Shown here in pieces: positions 31,098-39,448 of a stretch of 42,888 bases of DNA. The notes under the pieces were generated by a model. It made no database searches, was not told the DNA's origin, and worked only from the letters and a program-made list of their open reading frames with translations. Source of the stretch: Methylococcales bacterium (GTDB lineage: Bacteria; Pseudomonadota; Gammaproteobacteria; Methylococcales; Methylomonadaceae); NCBI GenBank assembly GCA_023145835.1, contig JAGLDH010000138.1, positions 1 to 42,888 of the forward strand. The letters run 5' to 3'. Numbering within the stretch: position 1 is the stretch's first letter; each line of letters begins with the position of its first letter. The translations under genes and the position numbers were made by a program.

Positions 31098-31562
31098 ATG
31101 AAAAAAATATTATTTGGTATGCTTTTTAGTTTAATCACTATTCAAGCGAATGCAGCGACAGTAAATATTACGGGATCTGGATTAGGTTTCTTCAATGAAG
31201 CCATTATTAATGTTGGGGATACTTTTAGTGAGACTCATACATTAATATTAGGAGCTGGATATGATGACTACCTTCTTAATGTAAGTGGTGTAGATAACCC
31301 ATTTGGTTCAATTGTTGATTTTGATGTTTTAGTGGATGGTATTTCTTTTTTAGACTCACCCGTCACTCTTGTTCCTGGTACTTATAATATTCAATTTTTA
31401 GGGGTTGCAAGTGTCATTAACTCAGGTGGCTCTCTAATTGTAAATGCGATAGGAATACCTGTGAGTGCAGTCCCCATTCCTGCTGCTGTCTGGTTGTTTG
31501 GCTCTGCTCTTATGGGGCTAGTCAGTGTTTCAAAACGAAAACGAACATCAATTTCTGGTTAA
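31098..31562 (+). CDS. Small exported protein with VPLPA-type C-terminal sorting signal
   Basis: The 154-aa product has no known enzymatic domain. I choose the ATG at 31098 over the one nine codons upstream because it directly starts a signal peptide (MKKILFGMLFSLITIQANA). The mature part is a single beta-rich domain without Cys. The C-terminus carries VPIPAAVWLFGSALMGL followed by a basic end (SKRKR), the three-part VPLPA/PEP-CTERM sorting signal. Such proteins are processed by an exosortase and tied to exopolysaccharide export; no exosortase is encoded in this window. A strong terminator follows. Confidence 0.82.
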   Translation: MKKILFGMLFSLITIQANAATVNITGSGLGFFNEAIINVGDTFSETHTLILGAGYDDYLLNVSGVDNPFGSIVDFDVLVDGISFLDSPVTLVPGTYNIQFLGVASVINSGGSLIVNAIGIPVSAVPIPAAVWLFGSALMGLVSVSKRKRTSISG

Positions 31563-31592
31563 TTATTATTAGCGTAGCTAAATTTAAATAAG

Positions 31593-31616
31593 GCGCCTTT
31601 CAAGGCGCTTTTTTTT
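31593..31616 (+). terminator. Rho-independent terminator after the VPLPA-CTERM gene
   Basis: The GC-rich stem GCGCCT/AGGCGC with a four-base loop is followed by eight T. It lies about 30 bp past the stop at 31562. This is the clearest terminator in the window. Confidence 0.85.
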
Positions 31617-31667
31617 GATTATTAACAAATTAAGTCGTTAAAATTTAAAAGGGCATGATCTGCTTTA

Positions 31668-31831
31668 TATACTTCGCACGGTCACAACTGCGGATTTCTA
31701 ACGACTGATTTTTTGCCGATAGCTGCGTAGCTAAAACAGTGACGTAACTAGTTATGCGTCTGTTTTAACGCCTTGCTCTCGACAAAAACCAGTACGTTAT
31801 AAATTCCGCATCTATGGCCGCACGAAGTATA
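31668..31831. repeat. Palindromic MITE-like element, family B, complete copy
   Basis: The outer arms TATACTTCGCACGGTC and GGCCGCACGAAGTATA pair over roughly 36 bp with few mismatches. Inside, CTGATTTTTTGCCGATAGC pairs with GCTCTCGACAAAAACCAG, and AAAACAG with CTGTTTT around a central TAACTAGTTA. The whole 164-bp element is thus one long imperfect hairpin. Relatives lie at 41068-41240 and, as a half copy, at 4392-4475. It ends 40 bp before the chaperone operon. Confidence 0.72.
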
Positions 31832-31871
31832 ATAGGGAATCCTTATATTTTTATACCCTAAAATTTACTCG

Positions 31872-34352
31872 ATGCATATGGAAGAAGAGGCTGAGTCCAT
31901 TACGAAAAATTGTAGTCTTGAACAACAGGCATTAGCAAAAATTAAGTCTGGCCAATATAAAGATGCGATAGGGTTATATAAACAGCTAATAAAAGATACT
32001 GATAATGAGCCGTTGCGCATGAAGGTTTCTGAGGCAATAGAAAAAACAAAAGCATTTAATCTATTTGATAAATATAACGAGTTATTTTTTTCTGATAGGG
32101 AAAAACAAAAGCCACTAAATAATGAAAAAGTTGAAACGGAACCCTCATTTTTTAAAGATCAATTGATTGAAATAATTCAATCAGACAATGATGATCAACT
32201 TCCCACATTACTCAGTCAACTTTCCACTCTTTATTTGGATAAACAGCACTCAAGATTAGCTACAGTCTTGGGGTTATTGATGTTGACTAAGTATTCAGGC
32301 GATCAGCATTATTTATCGCAAGATTCTATTTTTTTTCAACATCTCAATATTGTACAAATAGCGTTGAAGGCTTATCAGGATAATAATCAAGAAAAGCTGA
32401 GTGAGGCGTTAAGATCTATTCCTTTTCGGTCTGCTTTTAAAGATTTTCGAGTTGTTGTTAGTGCTGTTTTAGTTGAAGAAACTTCTGTTGAAAAAAGATT
32501 GTCATTACTTTGTTCAATCCCAGATAAATCACCCTATTTTCTATTGGCTCAATTATTACTTGTTTATAATAAAGATGGAGCAGAATTAGTTAATGATTTA
32601 TTTTCCTTTAATTATTCACAACAAATTCTTATTGAGCAAATAAAAGACTTTAACGAACATCAATTGGAGTTCATCGCACATTTGTTACGACAATATGATG
32701 ATCTGTCTGAAAAAAATAAATTTTCTATGGCAATTCAATACAAAACTTTGTTTGGGTTTGAATTAGCTGAGCATTATTGTCAAACTCGATTAGTTAATTA
32801 CCCCGCAGGTCATAAAGATTATATTAAATACTTTGGTGAGATTAATGAATTTGAAGAATTACGGATTAAAGCCTTAAGTTGTGAGCAAGATGATAACCTT
32901 TATGATGCTGAATATTATTGGCGCCAATGTATTGATCAACTATTAAAAAGGGAAGAAGAGGGGGGGGGGCTTAAAGTTGCACTCATTTATCGACGCATTG
33001 CAGATCAACAACAGGAAGTTGCTGTACTAATTGATTACTTAGCAAAAAGCTTACAATATGATCCAGATGATAAGGATACTTATTTGAAGGTTCTTGACGA
33101 TTATGCCAATAAAGAACAAGAAATTTATCAGCGTTGGTTAAACCAAGCATTAGACAGATTTCCGCAGGATGTCGATTTTTTGATATTAGCGATGCGGGTG
33201 GCTAATAATCAAAACGATACTACCCAAGTTAATAAGTATGCACAGAGACTCCTTCAAATTGAACCACAGAATAGTGAAGCTAAACAGACGTTGTTTGTAG
33301 TCCATTTAAGCCAGGTAAAAAAGCTTATAACAGAAAAAAAATATGTCCTAGCTGAACAGCAATTTGTAGATATTGAAGAACTCAATTTAGCCGTATCATA
33401 TATGGCTCAATCGCAGCTAATTCGAGATTATTTGATATTTATTCAAAGCAATTTATCTACGGGGCAGGAAGATATTATCAAGACATTAAAGCTGCTTTAT
33501 AGTGATCCAATTAATATGCAGTTTAAGGCCTCAATGGAAGCGTTAGTACTAGGGTTGTTAGAAACTGATATAACTATACCAATAGATCAATATAGCTTAT
33601 CATCTGAGGAACTTTCTCAATTAATAGAACAAATTGAGAGTTATACGAATGAGGGTTCTTATCAGAAATTTCTTCATAAGGCTTTGGATCAGATAAAACC
33701 AATATTATTAAAATCATTGCAGCAGATTAAAGATGAAAAATTATGGCTAAATTTATCTCAACAAATAAATCTCATTCATCATTATGATTTATTGAACGGT
33801 TTTGCTACACTGGCTTTGGAAAAATGGCCTCAACCCATTTGGGTGTATTATCAGGTTCAGTCTGAAACAAAAAATCAGGCAGAACATTGCTCATATATTA
33901 ATCTTCGTAGATTGCAACAATATTTAGAGCTAGCTAGAGAGGAAAATGATCACCGTTCTATTGTATTGATTGATGACTTTCTTAAACAATATAAGTTGGC
34001 ACACCCTGGAAAAATGACTCGTTTTTTCCAAAACCTATTTACAGATCAACATCAGCAATCTAGTGATGACCCAATGGAGCAACTATTTGGGGATTTATCT
34101 GATGAAATACTGATACAACTTCAAGAGCCGGTTGAAAGACTATCGAAACAAACTTCGTTAGAACAGATTGCTCAGTTGTTAAATCATGATGATAATGACA
34201 TTTTATTAGCCATGATGCAGGAGCCAGATTTATTTAACGCTCTCATTGTTGTAAAAGCAGCTGAACAATCAGGTATTGAAATTAATATTGGTATTGAAAA
34301 GGTACTTGAATATTTTGATGTTGTTTCAAATAATACTCCTAACTTTTTATAA
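31872..34352 (+). CDS. TPR-rich protein, first gene of a chaperone operon
   Basis: The protein has 826 aa, no signal peptide and no membrane segment, so it is cytoplasmic. It is almost entirely alpha-helical. The N-terminal segment ALAKIKSGQYKDAIGLYKQL is a clear TPR-like helix pair, and further repeats appear around 385-480 (DAEYYWRQCIDQLLK; RIADQQQEVAVLIDYLAKSL). No catalytic motif is seen. The J-like gene starts three bases after its stop. The protein may be a client adaptor or scaffold for the Hsp70 that follows (inference). A run of ten G at 32960-32969 encodes EGGG within an AT-rich gene and could slip. The start may instead be the ATG two codons later; neither has a clear ribosome-binding site. 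Confidence 0.7.
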   Translation: MHMEEEAESITKNCSLEQQALAKIKSGQYKDAIGLYKQLIKDTDNEPLRMKVSEAIEKTKAFNLFDKYNELFFSDREKQKPLNNEKVETEPSFFKDQLIEIIQSDNDDQLPTLLSQLSTLYLDKQHSRLATVLGLLMLTKYSGDQHYLSQDSIFFQHLNIVQIALKAYQDNNQEKLSEALRSIPFRSAFKDFRVVVSAVLVEETSVEKRLSLLCSIPDKSPYFLLAQLLLVYNKDGAELVNDLFSFNYSQQILIEQIKDFNEHQLEFIAHLLRQYDDLSEKNKFSMAIQYKTLFGFELAEHYCQTRLVNYPAGHKDYIKYFGEINEFEELRIKALSCEQDDNLYDAEYYWRQCIDQLLKREEEGGGLKVALIYRRIADQQQEVAVLIDYLAKSLQYDPDDKDTYLKVLDDYANKEQEIYQRWLNQALDRFPQDVDFLILAMRVANNQNDTTQVNKYAQRLLQIEPQNSEAKQTLFVVHLSQVKKLITEKKYVLAEQQFVDIEELNLAVSYMAQSQLIRDYLIFIQSNLSTGQEDIIKTLKLLYSDPINMQFKASMEALVLGLLETDITIPIDQYSLSSEELSQLIEQIESYTNEGSYQKFLHKALDQIKPILLKSLQQIKDEKLWLNLSQQINLIHHYDLLNGFATLALEKWPQPIWVYYQVQSETKNQAEHCSYINLRRLQQYLELAREENDHRSIVLIDDFLKQYKLAHPGKMTRFFQNLFTDQHQQSSDDPMEQLFGDLSDEILIQLQEPVERLSKQTSLEQIAQLLNHDDNDILLAMMQEPDLFNALIVVKAAEQSGIEINIGIEKVLEYFDVVSNNTPNFL

Positions 34353-34355
34353 AAC

Positions 34356-34694
34356 ATGATGACACCGTATCAAATTTTAGATGTTGTAGAAAGCGCCAAT
34401 GATACTGATATTAAACAGGCATATTTGGGTAAAGTTAAAGCTAATCCACCCGATAGTGATCAACAACAATTTCGTTTAATACATGAAGCTTATTCATCCA
34501 TTAAAGATCATAAGAGTAGAGTGTCATATACTTTATTTACACTTCCTGATATTGATTTTGATTTATTGATCAATAAAGCACTGCATACGGAAAAGAACAA
34601 GCCTATAACCTCCGATCTTTTTAAGCAACTATTAAATAAAAGTGTGGATAAATCAAGTTTATTAAATGAGTTAGGAGACGAAGAAAAGCCATGA
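34356..34694 (+). CDS. J-like protein lacking the HPD motif
   Basis: The product has 112 aa. Residues 1-62 align with a J domain: YQILDVVESANDTDIKQAY (helices I and II), then QQQFRLIHEAYSSIKDHKSRVSY (helices III and IV). The HPD loop that stimulates Hsp70 ATPase is replaced by NPPDSD. Residues 63-112 are a short tail with no recognisable domain. The gene overlaps the GrpE-like gene by four bases and is three bases from the TPR gene. Loss of HPD predicts that it binds or positions the Hsp70 but does not stimulate it in the usual way. Confidence 0.8.
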   Translation: MMTPYQILDVVESANDTDIKQAYLGKVKANPPDSDQQQFRLIHEAYSSIKDHKSRVSYTLFTLPDIDFDLLINKALHTEKNKPITSDLFKQLLNKSVDKSSLLNELGDEEKP

Positions 34695-35359
34695 GCTCAG
34701 AGATAGAGAAAAATGAATTACTAAATGAATTTCGTCATTTTTTGGAACAGGATATTCCTGGTCAGAAAGTATTGCAAAACCAGCCTGATTTACACACCTT
34801 ATTGAGTGAAATGACAGAGCTGAAAACTGAAGTAAAAGTTGAAGCTAGGCACTATAAAAATTCACTTGATATATTCAGTTCTGTATTGAAAACAGTGCAA
34901 GAAGATAATAAAGCCTTAATAGAAGAACTTGCTCTATATAAACAAAAATTGGAACAACAGCAATTCGATATAAAGAAAGGTATGCTGCTGGATATGGTAG
35001 AACTATATGATCGGCTGAATGCTGGTGTAAAGACTTTACAACATTATCGACCTATTTCTAGTTTGTTTAAAAAATCTAGACCAAAAGATGTTCGCTTTAT
35101 TGAAAGGTTTATGCAGGGGCAGAACATGTCTATTAAACGTTTTGAACAATGCTTACAATCTTACCAAGTACAGACGATTGATTGTGTTGGAAAATCATTT
35201 GATCCAAAGATAATGAGTGCATTGGAAACTGGATATAACCTTAGCTATGGAAATGGTATCGTATTGGAAGAGTTGCAAAAAGGTTTTATATTTAACGATC
35301 AAGTATTACGCTTAGCTGATGTAAAGGTAAACAAACTACATCCCTTGGGAAACAGATGA
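34691..35359 (+). CDS. GrpE-like nucleotide exchange factor
   Basis: The 222-aa product has a long helical, coiled-coil N-terminal half (about 55-110) and a C-terminal part resembling the GrpE beta domain: FDPKIMSALETG, then VLEELQKGFIFNDQVLRLADVKV. GrpE swaps ADP for ATP on Hsp70 proteins. An unusual insert with basic residues (KKSRPKDVRFIERF) lies between the helices and the beta domain. Four-base overlaps join it to the J-like gene and the Hsp70 gene. It is divergent enough from housekeeping GrpE to be a dedicated partner of the next gene. Confidence 0.82.
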   Translation: MSSEIEKNELLNEFRHFLEQDIPGQKVLQNQPDLHTLLSEMTELKTEVKVEARHYKNSLDIFSSVLKTVQEDNKALIEELALYKQKLEQQQFDIKKGMLLDMVELYDRLNAGVKTLQHYRPISSLFKKSRPKDVRFIERFMQGQNMSIKRFEQCLQSYQVQTIDCVGKSFDPKIMSALETGYNLSYGNGIVLEELQKGFIFNDQVLRLADVKVNKLHPLGNR

Positions 35360-37104
35360 ATGAAATAATTATTGGTGTTGATTTAGGCACAACTAACTCA
35401 GAAGTTGCCATTGTTGAAGAAGGTAAAGTTAAGATTATCACTGATAATGATAAAAAAATGTTACCTTCTTTTGTCGGTAGAGATGATACTGGTAAGGTTA
35501 TAGTGGGGGAAACAGCACGAAACCAGTATTTGGTTTATCCAGAGCGAACTGTAAAATCTATTAAACGGTTAATGGGACAAAATGTACAGGTTAATTTAGC
35601 TGATCAAACTTATACGCCCCAGGAAATTTCTGCCATAATTTTAAAAAAGCTTAAAGAGATTGCAGAAAATTATTTACAACAACCTGTTAGCAAAGCAGTT
35701 ATTACGGTTCCTGCTTATTTTTCAGATGCACAACGACAAGCGACTAGAGAAGCGGGGGAGATTGCAGGCTTAGATGTAGTAAGGATGATTAATGAACCTA
35801 CTGCGGCTGCACTAGTTTACGATGCTGAGCAGACTGAACCTAAACATATTGTAGTGTTTGATCTTGGCGGAGGAACATTTGATGTTTCTGTAGCTACTAT
35901 TGAGTCTGGAGTCGTTGAGATTCTATCCAGTCATGGTGATAACCAATTAGGAGGTGATGATTTTGACCAACAGATTATCAACTTTTTGCTTGAATATCTA
36001 AAAACAAATGACCAAGTTGATGCTAGCTGTAACAGTAAAGCAATGGCAAGACTTACCCGTGCAGCTGAAAATGCAAAATTGACTCTTTCGGATCAACCTT
36101 ATGCGCAAATTAATGAAGAATATTTACTTGAAAAAGATGGAGTCGCAATACATTTGTCGTTAGAATTATCTAGGGTGGAATATGAACAGATGATTGATGA
36201 TTATATCAATTCCATGATGGATACTGTTCATATTGCATTAAAAGGAGCTAAATTAAAGGCTTCAGAGATTAATGAAATTATTTTGGTCGGAGGGTCGACT
36301 CGAACCCCTTGTATTCGTACCCGTTTATTTAATGAGTTTGGATTTGAACCTCATGGTGAAATAGATGCTGATTTATGTGTTGCAATGGGGGCAGCTATTC
36401 AAGCTGCAATGATAAACGGACAACAAGTAGATACTGTATTGGTTGATGTAACTCCCTATACTTACGGTACAAGTGCTATTGGCCAACTGGAAGGTTCTGA
36501 TTATCCTTTTGTATTCACCCCTATTATTAATAAAAACAGTGTGTTGCCGAGCAAAAAAACAGAGGCGTTCACCACTAATTATCATGGACAAGCATTTGTA
36601 GATATCAGCATTTATCAAGGAGAAAACCTCGATGCTTTAAATAATGTAAAAATTGGTGAGTTTAGGGTTGAAGGGTTGCAGGATGTAAAAGCAGGTAATG
36701 TGATTATTCTTACATTGGAACTCGACTTAAATGGGGTTTTACATGTGTCAGCATCGGAAAAGTCGACAGGGATGGAGAAATCAATTACCATCAAAAATGC
36801 ATTTTCTAGTGTTGAAAATAGAAAGTTAGAGTCGGCTAAACAACGTATTACTTCATTATTTGGAAAGCTGGATTCTACTTTATACGAGCAAGATGATGAA
36901 CCTTTTGTTGCGCCAGAAATTGATTCAGCTCGACAATTAATAGCCAAAGCAGAAGGATTATTTGATCATATTTCTAAGGAAGATAAAGAAGATATGACAG
37001 ATTTAATTAAGACGATAACAAAGTATGCAGAAATAGATAATATTGACGGATTAGAAAATCCTGTCGCTCAATTAAAAGATATTATTTATTACTTAGAATC
37101 ATGA
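35356..37104 (+). CDS. Hsp70 (DnaK-family) chaperone, dedicated paralogue
   Basis: The 582-aa chain has the full Hsp70 ATPase domain: IIGVDLGTTNSEVAIV (phosphate 1), TVPAYFSDAQRQATREAG, INEPTAAALVYD, VFDLGGGTFDVSV (phosphate 2) and ILVGGSTRTPCIRTRL (adenosine). A substrate-binding beta domain follows (about 395-500) with LPSKKTEAFTT and VDISIYQGE. The helical lid is shorter than in housekeeping DnaK (about 638 aa in E. coli) and lacks the usual acidic EEVD-like or EDKK-type tail. The operon setting and divergent GrpE/J partners mark it as a specialised chaperone and not the stress-response dnaK. Clients are unknown. Confidence 0.92.
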   Translation: MNEIIIGVDLGTTNSEVAIVEEGKVKIITDNDKKMLPSFVGRDDTGKVIVGETARNQYLVYPERTVKSIKRLMGQNVQVNLADQTYTPQEISAIILKKLKEIAENYLQQPVSKAVITVPAYFSDAQRQATREAGEIAGLDVVRMINEPTAAALVYDAEQTEPKHIVVFDLGGGTFDVSVATIESGVVEILSSHGDNQLGGDDFDQQIINFLLEYLKTNDQVDASCNSKAMARLTRAAENAKLTLSDQPYAQINEEYLLEKDGVAIHLSLELSRVEYEQMIDDYINSMMDTVHIALKGAKLKASEINEIILVGGSTRTPCIRTRLFNEFGFEPHGEIDADLCVAMGAAIQAAMINGQQVDTVLVDVTPYTYGTSAIGQLEGSDYPFVFTPIINKNSVLPSKKTEAFTTNYHGQAFVDISIYQGENLDALNNVKIGEFRVEGLQDVKAGNVIILTLELDLNGVLHVSASEKSTGMEKSITIKNAFSSVENRKLESAKQRITSLFGKLDSTLYEQDDEPFVAPEIDSARQLIAKAEGLFDHISKEDKEDMTDLIKTITKYAEIDNIDGLENPVAQLKDIIYYLES

Positions 37105-37493
37105 TAGAACGTTGCCCTTGTTGTCATGTTCGTCTGAAAGAAACAGAAATATGTCCAAGATGTAAGGCTGATTTAAGGTTAGTGAATAAAGCTGAGAAAG
37201 CGGCACACCAGTGGCTTTTAAAATCAATAAAATATTGGATAGAGAATGAGACAGAAAAAAGTTTGGCTGCTTTAGACCATTCCTTGCTTTTAAAAAAGAC
37301 TAGAGTCGCAACTATTTTTCAAAACTTTATCATTCAACAACAATACCAGAAAATTCTAGATTTATTATCAGAAAACCAGTTAATCTCTGCTAAGCAACAT
37401 CTTTATAAAATGAGTCATTTATTTTCTATTAGTCAGCAATTATTACAATTAAATTTATTTACTGATTATTTGTTGATAACGCGTAACAAATAA
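37101..37493 (+). CDS. Small zinc-ribbon protein closing the chaperone operon
   Basis: The product has 130 aa. Two CxxC pairs near the N-terminus, CPCC at 5-8 and CPRC at 18-21, form a rubredoxin-like zinc ribbon. The rest is helical with a TPR-like pattern (AAHQWLLKSIKYWIENETEK, then LLSENQLISAKQHLYK). No family name is recognised. Its ATG overlaps the Hsp70 stop by four bases, so it is translated with the chaperone and is probably a partner of it. Confidence 0.7.
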   Translation: MIERCPCCHVRLKETEICPRCKADLRLVNKAEKAAHQWLLKSIKYWIENETEKSLAALDHSLLLKKTRVATIFQNFIIQQQYQKILDLLSENQLISAKQHLYKMSHLFSISQQLLQLNLFTDYLLITRNK

Positions 37494-38008
37494 ATATTAT
37501 TAACAATCAAGAACCCGTTTTATTCTTAATAATTATAATGGTTAAAATATTCTACACTAAAGAAACGAATACCAGAGAAGGTCATTAAGTTTTAGCAATC
37601 GTGTTAGTTCCTATATGATAGTTTGTGGACGATATTTCTTCTAATGTTAATGGCACAGCCGATGTAATATATTTGTATGAAACTACTGCAAGTGTGATTA
37701 AAATTCCTAACGATATATTAAAAGATTTTTTAGTCATTAGCTGATGTTTCCTTTTTAAATGAAATAATATTGAGTGATTTACTCTTTAATCAAACTATAG
37801 GTAAGATTTTACTTCTTGGTAAGAATATTTGGTTTTTTGGGGAGTACTAATCATTTTTAAATGTCTTTTTTGGTAAAACATGAAGATACTCTTTCCACTC
37901 AGTTGTTAAAACTGACGACTCACTTCTTTTTCCCTAACATTTCTTTAAATGAAAAGGTATGATTGAAAACGATTGAATATCAATCATTAACCTCAATATG
38001 GAGCCTTC
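37494..38008. other. Intergenic region with a possible small minus-strand gene
   Basis: This 515-bp stretch separates the chaperone operon from the symporter gene. It contains one short minus-strand ORF at 37585-37737, listed separately. An AT-rich inverted repeat just after the zinc-ribbon stop (ATTATTAA/TTAATAAT, about 37497-37535) might end the chaperone transcript. An AATATGGAGCC before 38009 supplies the ribosome-binding site of the symporter. Confidence 0.4.
37585..37737 (-). CDS. Possible 50-aa single-span membrane protein
   Basis: This short minus-strand ORF encodes MTKKSFNISL at its start, a hydrophobic stretch (ISLGILITLAVVSYKYIT) that could span the membrane, then a polar tail ending NTIAKT. 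AAAGGAAAC lies about 15 bases before the ATG, rather far for a ribosome-binding site. Lys-Lys followed by a hydrophobic core is typical of small membrane proteins, but no homologue comes to mind. Confidence 0.4.
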   Translation of the reverse strand: MTKKSFNISLGILITLAVVSYKYITSAVPLTLEEISSTNYHIGTNTIAKT

Positions 38009-39307
38009 ATGAAAAAAAAAATGTCAATAACTACTAAAATATTGATCGCTATGGGTATTGGCCTAATACTTGGCAGCACACTGAATAGTTTTGCTTCTGG
38101 GAGTGATTTTGTACAAACATATATTGTGGGGGGAATTTTTCATGTAGTGGGAAGCATGTTTATTAATGCATTAAAAATGTTAGTAGTCCCATTGGTAACA
38201 TTTTCGTTAATTTGCGGTGTATGTGGTATTGGTGATGTCGGAATGTTAGGGCGTGTTGGCTTAAAAGCATTTTTATTATATATGCTGACAACAGCTATGG
38301 CGATAACACTTGCACTAACTGTTGCTATTATGATTGGGCCAGGAAAAGGTGGAGAAACACCTATTATTGAGAATACGGGTTTTGTGGCAAAAGATGCGCC
38401 GCCCTTAACTGATATTTTTATTAATATAGTTCCCAGTAACCCTATTAATGCTTTTGCTAATGGGGAAATGCTACAAATTATTTTCTTTGTGATTTTGTTT
38501 GCAATTGCTATGTTAATGAGTGGAGAAACAGGAAAGAAACTTGCTGGCGGAGCAGAAAGACTCAATGAAGTGATGATGAAAGTTGTAACGCTAGTGATGG
38601 ACTTTGCGCCAATAGGAGTATTTTGTTTAATGGCGAAAACTTTTTCTGAACAGGGGCTTAGTTTAATTCTTCCTATGATTGGCTATTTTTCTGTTGTTAT
38701 TGTTTGTTTATTAATTCATGCATTTGGAACTTTAAATTTACTATTGGTAACAATGGCAAAATTAAATCCATTAATTTTTCTTAAAAAAATAAGGTCAGCA
38801 CAAATTTTTGCCTTTAGTACGGCAAGTTCAAATGCCACAATCCCTATTACTCTACAAGCAGTAGAAAAGCGAATAGGAGTTCATAATTCTATCGCATCTT
38901 TTACAGTGCCTTTTGGTGCGACTATTAACATGGATGGTACTGCGATTATGCAAGGCGTTGCAACTGTGTTTATAGCCAATGTGTATGGAATAGACCTTGG
39001 TTTGAATCAATACTTAACTATTATAGGAATGTCAGTATTGGCATCTATTGGTACTGCTGGTGTTCCTGGGGTTGGATTAATCATGCTGGCAATGGTATTT
39101 AACCAAGTAGGTTTGCCAGTGGAAGGTATTGGTTTGATTTTAGGGGTAGACCGTTTGCTGGATATGGTTCGTACGGCAGTCAATATATCAGGGGATGCTA
39201 CAGTGAGCTGTATTGTTGCCGCTGGAGAAAATGAGATTGATATGGATGTTTTTAATAACCCAGATGCTGGCGTAATTACAGAAGTGGAATTACCTCATAA
39301 AAATTAA
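38009..39307 (+). CDS. Dicarboxylate/amino acid:cation symporter (DAACS family)
   Basis: The 432-aa inner-membrane transporter of the GltP/DctA type takes up dicarboxylates or acidic amino acids with sodium or protons. Hallmarks are the Ser-rich hairpin AFSTASSNATIPITLQ, the NMDGTAIMQG motif of the ligand/sodium site, GTAGVPGVGLIML in the second hairpin, and VDRLLDMVRTAVNISGD with the Asp/Arg that sets substrate choice. About eight hydrophobic helices precede these. The TASSNATIP variant and Arg in DMVRTAVN suggest an acidic substrate. Exact substrate is undetermined. It starts at an ATG with GGAG eight to eleven bases upstream. Confidence 0.93.
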   Translation: MKKKMSITTKILIAMGIGLILGSTLNSFASGSDFVQTYIVGGIFHVVGSMFINALKMLVVPLVTFSLICGVCGIGDVGMLGRVGLKAFLLYMLTTAMAITLALTVAIMIGPGKGGETPIIENTGFVAKDAPPLTDIFINIVPSNPINAFANGEMLQIIFFVILFAIAMLMSGETGKKLAGGAERLNEVMMKVVTLVMDFAPIGVFCLMAKTFSEQGLSLILPMIGYFSVVIVCLLIHAFGTLNLLLVTMAKLNPLIFLKKIRSAQIFAFSTASSNATIPITLQAVEKRIGVHNSIASFTVPFGATINMDGTAIMQGVATVFIANVYGIDLGLNQYLTIIGMSVLASIGTAGVPGVGLIMLAMVFNQVGLPVEGIGLILGVDRLLDMVRTAVNISGDATVSCIVAAGENEIDMDVFNNPDAGVITEVELPHKN

Positions 39308-39373
39308 TTATAAAAATAAGTTTTAAATATTATTTTTTAGGAGCATTTTTTTAACTGTTGTAACAGAAATTAG

Positions 39374-39416
39374 TACGGAGGTTATCCCAATTTTTAGTAT
39401 AGGGAAACTTCCGTAT
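39374..39416. terminator. Stable hairpin between convergent genes
   Basis: TACGGAGGTT and AACTTCCGTA pair with one mismatch; ATCCC and GGG extend the stem. The hairpin lies between the convergent symporter and YeeE genes. No long T run flanks it, so it may be a terminator or transcript-end stabiliser. Confidence 0.5.
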
Positions 39417-39448
39417 TAAAGTTAGAATGATTAAAAATATTATTAATC

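Noticed and set aside
30914-31129. 71-codon ORF before the VPLPA-CTERM gene
   Set aside because: Overlaps the start of a gene with a clear signal peptide and shows no recognisable features.
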